64,000 bases of DNA, from contig JAKJXP020000067.1 of NCBI GenBank assembly GCA_022225965.2, positions 124,001 through 188,000 of the forward strand, given 5' to 3'. Numbering within the stretch: the first letter of the stretch is position 1; each line of letters begins with the position of its first letter. The notes beneath the pieces were generated by a model. That model searched no databases and was not told the DNA's origin. It worked only from the letters and a program-made list of their open reading frames with translations. The DNA is from Diatrype stigma (taxonomy: Eukaryota; Ascomycota; Sordariomycetes; Xylariales; Diatrypaceae). This document shows, piece after piece, positions 26,700-39,900 of the stretch. A program made the translations under genes and the position numbers.

Positions 26700-29600
26700 T
26701 ATATTTCAAATAACCGGAAATTCGCTATACGAATCTTTTTACAAATTAAACGAACAGGACTTATTATTCCGGAAATTAAACGATGAAATGCGTATTTTTA
26801 ATATCCCTTTAAGAAAAATGGAAATCGTCGAATAATTATGAATTACAAACCAGTTAATTCGGTTATATTAAAACCTTAATAGCTAATATATAATCGAAAC
26901 GAAATGTTTTATATTATGATTTAAGGAAATCATTTAATTTATTTCCAAAAAAATGCGTTATATAGTTATTGGTTCGTTAAAACGAAACAAAAAGATTAAG
27001 CCAAAACGGCGTTTATTATTCCGAATAAATAATGGTTTAATATACGAATGTCTTAAGATATAACTGGATTATTACATATTTATTATGCATTAAGCGACAT
27101 AGGTTTTAATAAATGGCCTATAACCGAAAATAATGCATTATAAAAACCGGCGATTCCGTTATTATTTAGTTATCATTCCGGCTTAAACGCTTTTTTCGAT
27201 ATTTTTATCGATAATTATAATATATTAACCCGATTTTTTAATAATTTTTATAACTTTTTCCATTATTAATACTTTTTCCGGTTAAACTTTATTTTCATAA
27301 GTATTGCCTTTAAAAAAACAGTTTTATTTGCTAATAGTATTAATATCTTGGAATTCGAATTTATCAATAAAGAGATCCGTTTATTAATAAAGCACCGAAA
27401 CCGCTTTATAAAGTAAGCATTAAAAGAGAATTACCTAAAAATTTAAAAGGAACTAAAAAAGTTCCTTTATTTTACCTTATACTTAAAGGTTTATATATTA
27501 AAACGGACAGATTTAACCGGAATTCTTAAGAATTTATATATAAAGCTGGTTGTAAAAGAAACGACTAATGGGAAAAAGTCGGTTTAACGGAAAACAATTT
27601 CTAAGCCATTTAAATAGGGTCCATTATAGGCCGATATATTTATGAAAATATGTAATAAGGTTTAAAAAAAAGCTATTAAAAACCCCCAGCCGGATAAATA
27701 ATATTATTTAACGGTCGATGCCATTAATATTAAAATAAGGGGCATTTTGTTTTAATTTAATAATTAGCTTATTAATATACTTATAACGAATAAGCTTTTA
27801 TCGTTAATAAGGATTCTTATATTTTTATCGTTTAAATTCTTAAATGCCAAAACGAAATATAATATTAAAAAACGGGAAATATTTAATATAATAAAAGCCT
27901 TAGTTAAATATTAATGGATAATTATTAACTTTCCATTTCCGGTTATATTATATATTAATTATTAAAACCTGCTTAAGGTTTTCGGAATAAATTTTAACGT
28001 TAAAGGTCGTATTTTAACTTGATTAAAACGATTAGGAAAATATTAATTTATTATTTATTACCGTTTAAATATTTCGAAAATCATTAAGATTGCAGATGGA
28101 TTTTTCCGTTTAATTGGGCCCATATACGAACCATTAATTCGTAAAAACAAAAAGAAATTACCTTATATTATTTTAATTTTTAGTCGCATTTAAAAGCGAA
28201 TCAAGGTTAATTCAGGCCTATTTTTATATTCATTTTCTTTCTTTTTAGCCTTATTAGCCAATAAAACTAAAACTTTTGGATTTATTAATAAAGTTTTTAA
28301 GCGGTTAGCCAAAAATTACGTTAATACAAAGTAATATAAAAATATTACCCGATATTTAATTATTGGCCCAAATGCTATTAAGGACAAAACTTAAGTACGA
28401 CGAAAATTAATAATCCGCGATATTTACCGTTACCGACTTATTAACAATTACTTATACCGAATCGAAAAAAATGGGGCCTTTTTCGAATACGTAATGCCTA
28501 ATAAAATTAATCTAGCCTTAATATGGTTTTATAACGGACATAGCTATTACGCTATAACGGTTACCTTTAAAAAGCTTATCGGAAATTTCTAATAACTTAC
28601 GAAATACGTAAATGTAATGCAATATTTTTAACGATATTACGTTTACGTTAAAACTAAAGCTAAGTTTTTATCGATTATTAATTTCAAAAAAATAATCGTA
28701 ATAAAACCCTGGGATTTCGTAAATATGGATTTTATTAGCTCTTTTTCCCCTTAAGGAATTAATAAATCCAAATTTATCTTAATAATTATCGATTATTTTT
28801 CCCGATTTGTTTTTGCTATAACGATTACGGACGTATCATAATACCAGGTTCTTAAATTCTAGGAATTGTTAATTTCCATCTTTAGAAATCTACGAAAGGT
28901 ATATTGCGACAATAAATCTGCTTTTATTTATTTAATTATTAAAACATTCTTCGAAAAGCGGAAAATTAAATATTTTTAAGGTCCTTTTTATTCCTTATGG
29001 TCTTTAAAAATGGCTAAGCAATCGATAAAATTAATTATTAACCAATTCAGGAAATAATGCTTCTTAAAAGGATATAAAAGGATTAATCGATAGCTTAAAA
29101 AGCTCTTACGTATTATTAAAGCCATTAATTTACGAATAATAAAAAATACCAAAATATCTTCAGCAATGGTAATATTTAAGTAATAAATGCGTCCAATTAT
29201 TAACATATTAAGCAATAATAAACCTTACGTATTTATAAACGAACCGTCCAAAAAAATAAGGCTTTATAAATAACGAAATAAAATAAAAAAAAAACCTAAA
29301 AAAACATTACGTACGACGTAATAAACGAAAATCGTCTGGCTTAATTTACGGATACATTAAAAACGATTAAATTTGGAAATATATCAAACCTAAAAATCGA
29401 AAAATCCGTTAAATTAAAAAAACTGGCCCAAAACATAATGTTAATAATAAAAATAAAGCTCCAAAATTCATGCCCGCCTAATAAGGTCCATTAAGGATAT
29501 ACAAAATTATTTCCGATATGTCGGTAAAAGTTATTAATCCGATAATTCAAAAACGGCCACGAAAGGTTTACGTTATTAATTTTAAACCATTTATTTAAAT

Positions 29601-29750
29601 AATTTCTCGAGAATTAATTTATTAAAAAGTACCAGTTATATATCGAAATCCGAAAAATATGTTTTTAAAAAAGTCGAATCCAGCTCCGGAAATTCCGTAT
29701 AAGCCAATAAATAATCGAACGGTTAATTTACGACCGACCATTATTAATCC
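26700..29750 (+). pseudogene. Gypsy-1 RT/RNase H/integrase remnant
   Basis: RT-like sequence spans about 26740-27420, and a connection-type stretch FLYFTLYLKVYI lies near 27460-27500. RNase H appears as YYLTVDAINIKIRGILF near 27700-27760 (family pattern YxLxxDASxxGxGGVLF). Integrase is clear and in one frame: MDFISSFSP (catalytic Asp 28728-28730), KSKFILIIIDYFSRFVFA, YCDNKSAFI (second Asp 28908-28910), then MAKQSIKLI, where the third catalytic position is Lys at 29016-29018 instead of Glu. The spacing is 60 and then 36 codons, a DD35E integrase. Glu to Lys is one G-to-A transition. In-frame stops confirm inactivity. Confidence 0.82.
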
Positions 29751-29759
29751 CTTTATTAG

Positions 29760-32412
29760 TAGTAATTAATAAATTCGTAAATAAAAAAAAGAATAAAAAA
29801 ATAATATTGGTAATTAATAATTAATATATAATAAATAATATAATTACTGGAATATAAAAGGAACGAAAGAAAGGTAATAATAAATATGGTATATTTTTAT
29901 TAATAAGAAATATAAGGATATTCGGAAAACAAAAGTAAAAGTTACGAAATTTTGGCTCCTTCCTCGTAATGGATGTTAAACGTATATTTAACCATTATTA
30001 ATTATTAAAGTTTATTAATTGTTAAAATCCGATTATTATTCAAATTATAAACCTTAATTTTACAATTATATCGTTTCGTTTTATAATATCTTAACTAGTC
30101 GTCGATATAATTATGGAAACCCTTAAGCCATAAATTCCCAATAATTCGGAAAATCCATTGCCATATAGTACCCGAATTAAAAAAGCAATCTCCTGGCTAA
30201 AATACCAATACCCGAACCTAAACAATAACGAATTATTTCGAATCTTAAAAAGGCAAAATAACTCCCAATAAACGATCCTAATACCGATTACGACAAAGCC
30301 GCGATTAATAAATTTATAAAGCCAATATAAATTTCCATTTGGACTTACGGAAAATTACTTCAAAGCCATTAATAAGGCAAAATGCTATCTTTAGTTTTGT
30401 ATTTTTTTCGACTCTATTTATTTCATCTCTTTTATTCGGAATAAACCAAAAATCTTAAGAGCAAAAGAAACGGAATCCCAGTTCCAAATAATTATAAGAG
30501 GTCCAATAATTAAAATTAACTAAGCCCTAAAAAATAAGGTTCGACGGCAATATAATGGAAAAAAAATTTGCGCTTATTATATTTACGCCAAAAATTATAT
30601 CCGCCCTAATCTTTTAAATTATATTTAACAAACGATAAAAAATGCAATTAAATTATACAATCCCCAAAAAGTTCCGGCCAAAAATTATTATTATAAACGA
30701 TTAATTAACGATAAGCATTCCGAATTAAAAAAATCGTTCGTATAATAAAAGGCTTTACGATGCTCCCTTTTTAAACGGATCCATAACGAAATGGAAAAAT
30801 TAAATTTATCTTATTATTATTTTCGTACGGCATTTACGATTAAATTTGGGTTTTCCAAATATATAAGAAAAAAACGGAAATGGCCATATAAAGCGCTTAT
30901 TATAAGATCTTCCACTTTATCAAAATTCCTAAGAAAATGGAATACCCAATAACGCCAACGCTCAATTTCGTTTCGGAAAACTATTAAGGCATTTACTAAA
31001 CCCAATAAAACCTTAATTAAGCCCAAAGGAATATTAACTAAAGCTCCCGAAACTCTTAAAGATATAATAAAAAATGGAAATTCTTTAGCCAATAAAACAA
31101 TAAACGAAAAACAAATTAAAAAGATTAATAACCATTACGAATTCCGATTTATTAACCCTTTAATAAACGAACGTCCTTTTTTAAACCATAAAGATATTAA
31201 AAATCCATTACTTAAAACCCCGTTTAGCGACAACTTTATAAATCGACCTAATAATCGTTTAAATAACTTAATTAATCCGTTAGCCTTTTAAGATATTATT
31301 AACAAAATTAATTAAATAATAACGAAAAAAAAATAAGTAATTCGTTTTTGTTCCAAAAAAATCTTTCTTTTATTTTGAACCAATTAAATAATATTATAAA
31401 TAAAATGGCAAAACGTTTATATAAAGTAAAAATAATCGTTAAAGATTTCCAAATTAAGCATAACCAATTAGCCGATCTTTATATATTACGAGCTAAACTT
31501 ATCCATTTAAAAAAACCTATTAATAAAAAAGTTCTTTCTTAACTGACGGATATAACGACTTTTATTTCAGATCTAATTACGACCTTAACGATTATAAAAG
31601 CTTAACGGAACGAAATAATTAAGCAAATAATCAAAATAAAAATATTTATTAATGGCCTAACCATTATTATCTAATTACGAACGAATAAAATGAAAGCATT
31701 AAAAAATAAAGGAAATAAAAGCGAATTAATAATCCGAAAAATAATTAACGTTATAAAATTATTACAAGGCCGTATAAATAAGTTAACGTCGTTTTTTCAT
31801 TTTGTTTTAAAAATCCTTCGATGGATGTCATTAATTAAAACGACCATTAAAACCCTTTCCTTTAAAACCTATAACATCTTAATTTCGGGCGTTCGGAGAT
31901 TCGTTAAAACAAATCGTCGTTTAATAGGTATTATTAAAAATTATCGTTTTATATAAGATATTCATAAAATTACGTTTCGAATAGCTCGCAATATATCGGA
32001 TCGTATTATAACGATCTTTACGTTTATCGGCATTAACCTTTATAAATGGAATTATTACAAGTCGATTTACCGATAATTTAAAAAGCTTATATTAATAACA
32101 GCTTAATACCTTATTTATGCCAACGATTTTTCTTCTTTCGTCGAATTATTTTACTTATTCCTTATCTAGCCGGTTTTAATTCTTAATTAAAATATCATTA
32201 TTACTTATTAACCGATATCTAACTTATAAGTTTTAAATATCGTTTGCGCTAAATGGATCTTTATGGATTATATAAGCGATATATGGATTTGCGTTTTTTC
32301 TTTTCGTGGAATCGTTTATTAATAAATGGAATTCTGAGAGGTCGTTTTCCTTTTCTTTTTATTCATTAAGAATGCCGTCGCGGTGATCGGCGTTAGGGGC
32401 GATCTGGCCGTA
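29760..32412 (+). other. Unassigned coding-like block at the 3' end of Gypsy-1
   Basis: 2.6 kb between the integrase remnant and the 3' LTR, more than a Gypsy element normally has there. The + strand keeps relatively open, Lys/Asn-rich stretches: about 30168-30270 (TRIKKAISWLKYQYP, helical, loosely like the HTH start of fungal transposases); about 30590-31310, including NYYYKRLINDKHSELKKSF and KALIIRSSTLSKFLRKWN; and open frames at 31348-31542 and 31690-31956. I do not recognise a family. It may be an extra ORF of Gypsy-1 or another, older insertion. Confidence 0.4.
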
Positions 32413-32534
32413 TATAAGGCGGTTACGTGGATTCGTTACTAAATAGATCTCCTTAGCTATTAGCTTAGCTTTATTTACTTAGCAGAATACAATTTCGTTT
32501 CCCCCTTATTCCGGATCCCTACAGTGATCCCACA
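32413..32534 (+). repeat. Gypsy-1 3' LTR
   Basis: 122 bp, direct repeat of 4621-4742. It ends GATCCCACA and is followed by AGCC, matching the bases before the 5' LTR. Confidence 0.85.
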
Positions 32535-32689
32535 AGCCCCATATATACTGTATAACAATTGGCATATCCCGCATTAGGTTTTTATACATTTTGTATGGCA
32601 TTAAAATAATACCTAATATTTCCAGCATTTCTTATTAATAACTTATTAACATTTCGAACTTTCTTTTTAATTAATTTGCTTTTTTAAAT

Positions 32690-34110
32690 ATCGTAATTTT
32701 TCGAAATGCTGAAAGAATTTAACGTTATAATTAAGTCGTAGGCATTTATTTTATACGCAAAAAAGGCTTTAAAAGCGACGATAACTACAAAAACCGGCTA
32801 TTTAATTCCTAGCTTTTCGGGCTTATTAAGAAAAACTAAATTTCGTAGCTACGTTATTAGCGGTTTTATTCTTTTTAAATACATTTTTAAAGGACCCGGT
32901 CGAAATAAAAAGAAAATTATTACGACCGAAAAAAAAAACGAAATTATTAAGATTTTAATTTTAAATAAAGCGTTTCGTAAATTTTTTATTTAAGAATTAA
33001 CGGCATACTTTAATAATTAATAACCCGATAAATTCTTTATTATATTTCGTCGATTAGTTTTTCGAATTCTTAAAAAAGAAAAGTTTAATAATATTAAACT
33101 TATTATTAAATTCGGCCTTAACGATAATTTTTAAATTAAGCGTTTAAAGTTTGCGTTATAAATACGAAACTAAATTCTCGAATAATAAATGGGTATTATA
33201 TGGAATAATAAAACCTTTATAATTTTAAGAAATATTTATAAACGTTAACGTATATAACGACGTCTTTAAAAATCTTACGATAGCATTATAAGGAAAGAAC
33301 GGTAAAAAGAATATATGGATTTTATATTTTGAAACTGCTTTTGTTATATAAAAAAAGGGCTTTTTTATTACTGGCCTATTTAAATTAAAATAATAAAAAA
33401 GAACTATAACAAAATAATAAAACGATAAAATAATACTTACGAAATTAAAACAAAAGATTGTTAAAAATAAAAACTTATATACGGAAAATAAGAATTATTA
33501 AAAACAAAGGTAATCGAAAGCCGTAATAAAAGTTCGATAAGAATTACGACGCTTAAGTTAAGAAAAACAAGGCTAACGATATTAACTAAATTCGGTATCG
33601 TAAAGAAATTTTAAAGCCATTATTTATTCCGTTCGTTAAAAAAATAAAAAAGAAATACCTTTATATTTACTTTATCGCTTAAAAAAATAACGCACCTTTT
33701 TACGTATCGAAATAATATATAAAAGTTTAAGCAATTAAGAATATCCTTACCTTAATTTGGTCCGTTAATTCGTTTAACCTAAGTGCCATCGAATTACCTT
33801 AATTTTAAGTAAGAATCGCTATCACAAAAGCAAACGCTTTAAAAAATCGTTCGAAAATAAAAAAAGCCTAATCCGTAACGTAAAAAAATTACCTTTAAAA
33901 AAAGCTTTAACGCTACGTAAAACGGATACGTCAAAACGTTTAATAGGTAATTTACCGGCTTGAAGGAAACAATTATACAGAAAAAACCTAGCTACCGAAA
34001 GGAAAAAAAGCGAAAAAAAAAAAAAAAAAAGAATAAGTAAAAAACCCAATAATGCCCTTAAAGCCGAATGGGTAAAAAACGCGGAAAAATACCTTAAAAA
34101 CAGGAAAATA
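32690..34110 (+). pseudogene. DDE transposase of the outer DNA transposon, RIP-inactivated
   Basis: The N-terminal HTH region has GLLRKTKFRSYVISG, GPGRNKKKIITTEKKNEIIK (from 32892) and FRILKKEKFNNIKLIIKFGL, matching the layout of fungal Tc1/mariner-pogo transposases. The catalytic core has IIWNNKT (33198-33215, family WTDET), EYMDFIF-stop-NCF then KKGLFYYW (family EFMFWGCFSYDKKGP), KNNAPFY (33683-33700, family EDNAPAH) and VNSFNLSAIEL (33764-33796, family GNSPDLNAIEP). All three catalytic Asp positions read Asn (33207, 33686, 33776). The second and third lie 30 codons apart. One frameshift separates the first from the other two, and many stops are present. Its place inside the inverted repeats makes it the likely source gene of the outer element. 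Confidence 0.82.
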
Positions 34111-34174
34111 GCAGCAATAGGACTTATTATATGGTTTTAAAAAATGCCGCTATAAGAATATAAGTGGCTAAGAG

Positions 34175-34362
34175 TTAATAACGTAATGGCTAAACATAAG
34201 CGAAGCTATTTCAAGAAAAAGGTATATAAGATTATTTTTAGCTATAGTTCTTAAAAATATGCAGAATTCTTTTTATATGCCCTAGCTCTTAATGCGGCGT
34301 TTAGTTGTCGATTACGTGCCGTTTACGTAATAAGCCCCTTAAATAAAAGCCATACCTTTATA
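34175..34362 (-). repeat. Gypsy-3 LTR, left copy
   Basis: Shares GATTATTTTTA, CTTAATGCGGCG, GATTACGTGC and TTACGTAATAAGCCCCTTAA with 41893-42081; the differences are largely RIP-type. Confidence 0.75.
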
Positions 34363-34459
34363 TTGCTTTTTTTTTTCGATTATTAGTTCCTAATAGCTTA
34401 TTTGCCCGTTTTAAATGCTTGCCTTTAACTTAAATTCGTAGGCCGATAATCTTTAAGAT

Positions 34460-36900
34460 TTAACGGCGTTCCGTCGTCGCTTTAATGGCGCGTATACGCC
34501 GTTTCGATAATAGGTTATTTTTAAAATTGCCGGATATTCGTATTTTGGTAAATATTTAATTGCTAATTATTCGGTAATTCATTTTTAATAAATTTATAAT
34601 TTCCTTTTATTTATGCGTTTTCTTTTTTTTTTTAAGTTTTAATATAATAATAATTATAATATCGTTATCGTTTTTTCGTTATTTAATTTTTTGTTCCGTT
34701 TATTATTATGCTTTTATTTTCGTCGTTATTTTTTTTCGTTTTTTATTATTCGTTTGTTTTTATTTAATCGCCGTTTCGTTATTTTTTATTCGTTATCGAA
34801 ATATCGTTTCGTAAGGAAATTCTGAACCTATAGCTATTCGATAATTCCTTTAGTTAAAAAAGTAATTACGCGTTTATCGATAACGGCAATACGTAATTCG
34901 ATCGGCGCAAATTCGACGAGCCGTATTGCCATTATATAGGGCTTTTTTATTTAAATGTCCGAATTCGTTATATAACGTCGTTTATTATCGGTAACGGTTT
35001 AATTTGCGTTTATTACCGATAAAACCGTAAAAAATGCCTTACGATAAATATTAATTTTTTATTTATTCGGTTATTTATTAATTAACGTTTAAATATCGAT
35101 TATTTTTCGAAAAATGATTTAAGTTATTTTGGAATTTATCGAAAATACCGATTTCGAATCGGAAACGTTTTTGGTTACGTCGACGGTTACGTTCCGTTTA
35201 TACGTCGGCCGAAAGGCGATTTACGAAATAAGTCGTTATATGGTTTTATTAAAAGCTATATATTTTGCTTTTTAAATTACATATTTAAAAAAAAAAACGC
35301 GTCGTTTTCGGCGTTTTTAAAAAAAAAAACGAACGGCAATTATTGCCGTCGAAACTTAATTTATGTGCCGATTAATAACGTTATAATTTAAATATTAATT
35401 AAATTAAAACGCGGAAATATCCATAAATTCCGATACTATCCGTCGTCGATTAAAAACGATTTAATTATCGTATAATCGTTATTAAATAATTTATATTAAA
35501 TTATAAACGGCGTTATAACGGATTAAAAATCGTATATAACGTTATTATTTTTCGGTTAATATAAAATCGGCGTTTTAAATTCGAAAAAAACATGAAATAA
35601 TATATCGCTTTATTTAAAGCGATTTGGTTATCGTTATTATAATCGTTAACGGAATGGCTTTTTACGACCTTATAATCCGAAATAGCCGTTTTCGTTTCGT
35701 TTTCGTAACGCCCGGTCGTCGATTCGGTATTTTAATTTCGGTTTATTGCTTTCGTTTTGGCCTTTCGGTTATGCCAATTCCGGCTTTACGGCCGTTAATT
35801 GCTTTTTTACCGGTTGTTAGCCTTTCGTTTTTCGTTAGCCTTTCGCTTGCCGTTAATTTCCCGCTTGCCGCCGATTTTGCGTCCGTTATCGATTCCGCGT
35901 TCGTTATTAATTAAAACGACGATAACGCATAAATCGATTTCGATAATATGCCGACAAAAATCGAAAGCATAAAAGTTAATTCCGAATAAATATTAATTTT
36001 GTTTTTTTCGTATAGCTTATTAATAAAACGCCGAATTTTAAATCCGAAAATAATAAATTTAATTTTTATTATGGTTAACTTTTAATTGGCGTTCGTTTAT
36101 TATTCGAATATCGTTTGGATTTTCTTTTTATAAGAAACGTTTTATTTTCGTTTTCGTTTTTTTTTATGCTTTTTTTTTATATTTATGCGTCGTTATTAAA
36201 AAATCCGATAAAATAAAAGGTTTTTGTTTTGCGGTTATTTTACGAATATTTAAACGGTTTTCGATCGATTTGCGACGGATTTAAGCCATTAAAATGCCTA
36301 AGGTTTTTTTTCGTTTGTATTTTCTTATTTTATGGATATTTAAACGGATTTCGTTCGATTTGTAATAAATTTAAATTGCTAAAATATTTAAAGTTTATAT
36401 AATAATTTTTTATTAAGGTATTTAAACGATTATTAATCGATTTATAACGAATAAGCCAATTAAAATACCTAATAATTCGAATAACTTAATTGTTTTTATT
36501 TATTGTTTTATTTTTTATATGCCTTACGTATTTTTTTTTCGTAATGCGTTAATATTTATTAAACGTTAATAAGGTATTTTTTCGGTTTTTAAGTATTATA
36601 TTCGACGGGTTATTTTTTTTATTTAATAAGGAATTCCTTTAATTTTCGGTCGTTATAATAACGGATAATATTCTTTATTATTTATTTTTTTTGTTTTTTC
36701 TTTAGGTTTAATAATGCCGATTATTCGAAGCTTTTTTAGCGATTATGTTACGGCTTTAAAAAAAAACAGGAAATATATCGTAAATGCGTTAATATTTTAC
36801 GAATAATTTAATCCGATAAGTTTATATTTTTATTCGTTCGGTAATCTATATTCGAATATACGTCGGTATTAATTTGGCCCTTTTTTTAAATCTAAAGTTC
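34460..36900 (-). other. 3' region of Gypsy-3 with no recognised domain
   Basis: About 2.4 kb between the expected end of integrase and the left LTR. The minus strand holds a Lys/Arg/Ala-rich coding-like stretch opposite 35624-35914; the plus-strand open frame there is probably a shadow. Like Gypsy-1, this element has more 3' sequence than usual. Confidence 0.4.
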
Positions 36901-39900
36901 TTCGTAAATAAGGCTATTATTTAGCCTTTTTTAAATTTTATAAATATATAACGCTTATCGTAATATTTTTTTTAAATCGCCGTTTTTTTTTTAATAAACG
37001 CGTATTCGTTACCGGATTTTTTCCGTTTTATTTAAACGTTTCTTTATTTCTTATATTTAAAGCTATAACCGTTTAGGCATTTATTTCATTATATGGAAGT
37101 AATAATTATATAATGCTTCGAACGGTAAATATTCCGTAAATGCGTTACGGTAATTATTATAATTAAATTCGGTTTCGTAAAAAATTTTGGCCCAATTATT
37201 TTGCTTTGCGTCGTAATATTTTCGGAAATACCTTTTTAAGTTTTGGTTTATGCGCTTTATTTAATCGTTCGTTTATAAATAATACGTCGTTAATAGTCGG
37301 CGCTTAATTTTTTATGCGTTATAAAGTTTTTTTTAAAACTTGCTAATTAATAATTTATTTTTATCGTTAACGATGCTTTTAAATAATCCGAATCGGCATT
37401 TTACTTTTCGGTATAGGATTTTTGCTAATTCGGCGGCCGTAAGCGTTTTTAATATAAATATAAATAATGCCATTTTCGTAAATCGATTTACGATAATTAA
37501 AATGGCGTTATAATTAATTCCGTTATTTTTTAGGCTTATTAAAAAGTCCGTAATAAAATTTATATTAATTTTTTAAAACGGCTAATTTGGTAACGACAAG
37601 AATTATAACGTTTCGTACGGTTTATGTCTAGGCTTTATGGCTTTTTAATACGTCGGATACGACTTAATATACGTTTAAATATCGGTTATTATATTCTTTT
37701 AATAAAATTTCCGCCTTAAGAGCTTTATGATTTGCTAGCCTTTCATATAATTTACTTTCGAATTATCGTAATATTAATATATTAATTATTATTATAAAAC
37801 AAATTACGTCGAAATTATTAGCCTGTTTTTAAAGAAAAAAACGTCGTATTTATTTATACGGTAGCCGTTTTAAATGCCAAGTCGTTAATAAGCGATTTTC
37901 GCTAAAATTTGTAAGTTTAGGTTTTTTTTTTGTAATTTCTTGATTTATTCGTAAAATCGTCGAAATGCCTTTGGTATTTAAACGCTTTTCTTTTTCGTTA
38001 AGGCTTCCGTTAACGAAGGAAAAATGTTTTGCGGTAATATTTCGGCGTTTACGTAATCGTTTTCGGATTCCGACCCTTTAAAGTCCGGACGTTTAAAAAT
38101 CTTGCCTTTACCGGTTCCTTATATTTTTTTTACGGTACGCATTAAAACGGCTACGTAATAAAACTTTTCCGATATTCGTTAATTATTTAAGGCCCATTTT
38201 TGTTATAATATTAAATAAGAATTTCCTTTAATTTTTACTTTTACGGTCGTTATTTAAACGGCGGTTATTCGGTATTCGGCCGGAAATTTTGCGGCTAACG
38301 AATTTTGTATTATTCGAAATATCCATTTAATTTTAAAATAATTAAAATGGTTATAATTCCAATTCGCCAATACTTGCTTTATTTCGATTAGTAATTCTTT
38401 CGTAAAATGGAACTTTTTCGTTAAAATAAATAATACGTCGCCGAAATGGATCGGTTTAAACATATAATCCGGTTATTAATTAGGTTCGTTAATTAGATTC
38501 GTAATTTCCGGCTTATGTTGTAAATTAAAATCGAATTAAAATAACCTATATATTTAACGGGCTAACTTATTTCGAAAATTCCTTATCGGAACGTTAATAA
38601 TTCCTTATAAAGCTTTATGGTTTATAAATACGGAAAACTTTTATTCGGTTTCTTTTAAAAAATGGCGCCAATATTTTAAACTTTCGATTATAGCCAAGAA
38701 TTCCTAATAATCCGTTTTTCATTACGTTTCGGTATTTATAAGCTTCCGTAATTAAAAAACGACGGGTTTTTATTTATTGCCATGCAATTAAAACAAAATT
38801 CCGGAAATTGCTTTTAAAAATACATCCGTCTTTATTTTTGTTTTTTTGGTATGGTTTTAATATCGAAGCATAATTGCCGATTAAAAGGCGCCTTATAATT
38901 TTGCAAAAGCCGCTTTCGTTTTGTTTAGCCATTAAAAGGTTTATTGCGGCGCTCTTTTTTTTAAAAGCGCTATAATCGGCGCGGTAATTTTAAAATAATT
39001 AGGTATAAACTTTTTATGAAAATTAATAAATCCCATAAATACCTAAATGTTTCGAATCGATTTAAGATACGGCTATTATTATATAACGGCGACCCTATTC
39101 GGATTTATCTTAATTCCGTCGGTATTTATAATAAACCCTAAAAACGAAATCTTTTTTTAAAAAAACTCGTATTTAAATAATTTTGCGAATAATTAATATT
39201 TTCGCAAGCGTTTATAAATTAATCGGAAATATATTATATATTCCTTTTTATTTTCCGAAAAGATAATAATATTATTTAAGTATATTACGTAAATCTTATT
39301 TATTAATCCAATTAAGGCCTTATATATATAGGCTTAAAAGGTAATCGAAGCATTTATTAATCCAAACGGCATAATAATATATTTAAACTATCCGTAATGC
39401 ATACGAAAAGCGATTTTCCATTCGTTGCCTTTTTTAATGCGGATCTTATAATAGGCGTTTTTTAAATTAAGCTTAATAAAAACCTTAACGAAATTTAATC
39501 GGCCCATAATTTCCGAAATTAAGGGCAAAAAATAACGGTTTTTAACCGTTATTTTATTTATCGCTTTATAGTTTACGTATAAACGGAACGCGCCTTTTTT
39601 TTTAAATAAATAATACCGGAACTGCAATTTCGAACTTAAATTCTTAAATACGCTTTATCGTTAAATATTTCTTTAAATACGTTTCGAATTCTTTTTATTA
39701 AAGCTCCGACGTAAAATAAATCGGACCCGTAATAAGGAATGGCTGTTTTAATACAAAATCGATAACGTATTTTGCTTATTCCAAAATTAAATAGGCTTTC
39801 GTTTTTCTTTTCGAAATATACATTTTCGAAATCTTTTAAGCAGTTTAATAATACAATTGTTTTTTCGGCGTTATTTTCGCTGAATTTAAGAATGTTTCGA

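Larger units (their letters stand above)
4621..32534 (+). mobile_element. Gypsy-1, Ty3/Gypsy LTR retrotransposon, RIP-degraded, interrupted by Gypsy-2
   Basis: It is bounded by 122-bp direct LTRs (4621-4742 and 32413-32534). The 5' copy begins TATGGGGCGG and the 3' copy ends GATCCCACA; reversing obvious RIP transitions gives matching TGTGGG/CCCACA ends. AGCC flanks both sides (4617-4620 and 32535-32538) as a probable 4-bp target duplication. A candidate primer-binding site TGGTGACGAAAGTG sits at 4745-4758. The + strand order is gag with zinc knuckle, protease, then after the Gypsy-2 interruption RT/RNase H and integrase, the Ty3/Gypsy order. With Gypsy-2 removed it is still about 11 kb, long for the family. 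Confidence 0.85.

Noticed and set aside
35624..35914. 96-codon plus-strand open frame, Phe/Val-rich
   Set aside because: Lies antisense inside the degraded minus-strand Gypsy-3 element; no domain.
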